A DNA stretch of 5,415 bases, from positions 1-5,415 of the forward strand of contig JBGTKH010000588.1 of assembly GCA_041744735.1 (NCBI GenBank), given 5' to 3'. The notes under the pieces were generated by a model, which saw only the letters and a program-made list of their open reading frames with translations, did no database searches and was not told the origin of the DNA. Below are positions 4,354 through 5,415 of the stretch, one piece after another; the first letter of the stretch is position 1; the number at the start of each line of letters is the position of its first letter. Made by a program: the position numbers and the translations under genes. This stretch comes from JBGTKH01 sp041744735. Lineage in GTDB: Bacteria > Planctomycetota > Planctomycetia > Pirellulales > Pirellulaceae.

Positions 4354-5415
4354 TTGTCACCCTTTGACTTCTTCTCGTCTCGATAATCGGCTCCACCGTA
4401 GCTGTTCATGACCGACGCTTGCCAATCGTCCAGCGCCACTTTCATTTGGGCGACGATTTCCGGTTTCTCGGCGGCCAGGTCTTGTTGTTCGTTACGGTCT
4501 TCGATCAAGTCGTAAAGTTCATTTTTGCCGGCGCCAAGCTTGTGAAGTTTGTAACGGTTATCGGTCCAGGTGGCATGGCCGCTGTTGGGGCTCAAGCCGC
4601 CCTGACCGCCGCCGGTGTGCCAGAAACCGATGGGCTGCGGGCGCTCGGTCATCTTGCCGTCCAACAGCGAAACGATGCTGATCCCGTCCAGCGGTTGCAC
4701 TTGGTTGGGGACCTGCAAACCGAGGAGGTCTACGATCGTCGGATAGATGTCGCTGGTGCACGCGGGCACGTCAGTCTCCAACGGCTTGGGAATTCGCGCC
4801 GGCCACTCGACGATGCCGGGCACGCGCAAGCCGCCCTCCCACACCGAGCCCTTCTTGCCGCGCAGTCCGCCGGTCGAGCCGGGGCCGGTCGCCCCGTTGT
4901 CGCTACAGAACCAAACCAGCGTGTTGTCGGCCACGCCCAACTTGCGCAGCTCGCTACGGAGCCGACCCATGCTGCGGTCGATGGCCACGATCTCGCCATA
5001 ATAGTCGGAGCCCCCCGCGAGCGACTTGTCCTCTGGCAAGGCCCGATGCGGACTATGCGGATTGCCGAACCATATGACCGCCAGAAACGGCTTTTGCTGT
5101 TGGACCGCGCCGGCCATGAATTTCAGTGCTTGCTCGACGATGTATTCCGAGCCGTCGCCACTGAATGTTTCGGGAGCGCCGTTGCGGCTGAGCGTCCAAT
5201 CCAAATCAAAGTAGTTCGAGACCGACAGCCACTCGTCAAATCCGAATCGGCCGGGGCTGAGCGGATCAGTCGCAGCGATCTGTTTGCCCGGCCCGCTCAC
5301 GCCGTTCAGATGCCACTTGCCGAAGTGGCCCGTCGTGTAACCCGCCGGCTTGACCGCCTGAGCGATGGTCATTTCCTGCGGGCGCAAGGGACGACCCGCA
5401 CCGAAGCAGCCGTAG
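4350..5415 (-). CDS. Sulfatase (arylsulfatase family), N-terminally incomplete
   Basis: The reading frame is open to the right window edge, giving 354 visible residues; the real start lies outside, and the TTG at 5387-5385 is not a credible start because homology continues upstream of it (YGCFGAGRPLRPQEMT). Family motifs, numbered from the first complete visible codon: GHFGKWHL at 29-36, GNPHSPHR at 117-124, the metal-binding CSDNG at 170-174, LRGKKGSVWEGGLRVPG at 184-200 and the C-terminal subdomain ELYDLIEDRNEQQDL at 299-313. These are typical of the alkaline-phosphatase-fold sulfatases that hydrolyse sulfate esters. The C/S-x-P-x-R site, whose Cys or Ser becomes formylglycine, should lie shortly upstream, out of view, as should any signal peptide. 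The stop overlaps the kelch gene start (GTGA), indicating one operon. Planctomycetes carry many such enzymes for sulfated polysaccharides; the substrate cannot be told. Confidence 0.9.
   Translation of the reverse strand, partial: YGCFGAGRPLRPQEMTIAQAVKPAGYTTGHFGKWHLNGVSGPGKQIAATDPLSPGRFGFDEWLSVSNYFDLDWTLSRNGAPETFSGDGSEYIVEQALKFMAGAVQQQKPFLAVIWFGNPHSPHRALPEDKSLAGGSDYYGEIVAIDRSMGRLRSELRKLGVADNTLVWFCSDNGATGPGSTGGLRGKKGSVWEGGLRVPGIVEWPARIPKPLETDVPACTSDIYPTIVDLLGLQVPNQVQPLDGISIVSLLDGKMTERPQPIGFWHTGGGQGGLSPNSGHATWTDNRYKLHKLGAGKNELYDLIEDRNEQQDLAAEKPEIVAQMKVALDDWQASVMNSYGGADYRDEKKSKGDK
4360..4365 (-). promoter_or_regulatory. Shine-Dalgarno that fixes the GTG start of the kelch gene
   Basis: On the minus strand AAAGGG lies six bases before GTG (4353-4351), inside the last codons of the sulfatase gene. 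It supports the GTG start over the internal ATG at residue 16, which would cut into the signal peptide. Confidence 0.6.

Overview
The window most resembles a chromosomal accessory region of a planctomycete (Pirellulales-like). This is inferred from a secreted sulfatase operon with a kelch-propeller protein, from planctomycete-type remnants of a Ro60 (TROVE) and RtcB RNA-repair locus, and from moderately high GC. No taxonomic marker gene is present, so the assignment is tentative.

Left part (about 1-1757): an RNA-repair locus that looks partly wrecked. Positions 1-139 are the left end of an IS3-family insertion sequence that reads leftwards out of the window; the first 24 codons of its orfA are visible. 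Immediately right of its probable end lies a compact tRNA-like RNA fold (T-loop plus a closed 8-bp acceptor-like stem, about 146-226) with the permuted order expected of a bacterial Y RNA of the YrlA type. A hairpin-rich leader follows, then a perfect Shine-Dalgarno and the first ~25 codons of a TROVE/Ro60 protein. The TROVE frame then runs directly into the N-terminal codons of RtcB, in another frame, as if an internal deletion had removed nearly all of the TROVE gene. The RtcB frame also carries an in-frame TAG where RtcB homologues have a Trp. From 645 on, the RtcB ligase core is intact, with all metal-binding and guanylylation residues. Y RNA, Ro60 and RtcB are known partners in bacteria, so three lesions in one locus (IS insertion, deletion, nonsense codon) suggest coordinated decay.

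Middle (1758-1965): a short convergent intergenic region. It carries an orphan fragment encoding the last ~22 residues of elongation factor Tu and a GC-rich stem-loop followed by TTTT that may end transcription from the rtcB side.

Right part (1966-5415, minus strand): a two-gene operon transcribed leftwards. A sulfatase, truncated at its N terminus by the window edge, overlaps by four bases (GTGA) a large exported kelch/beta-propeller protein of 795 residues. Together they look like part of a system acting on sulfated polysaccharides outside the cytoplasm; that role is inferred from the families and their coupling.
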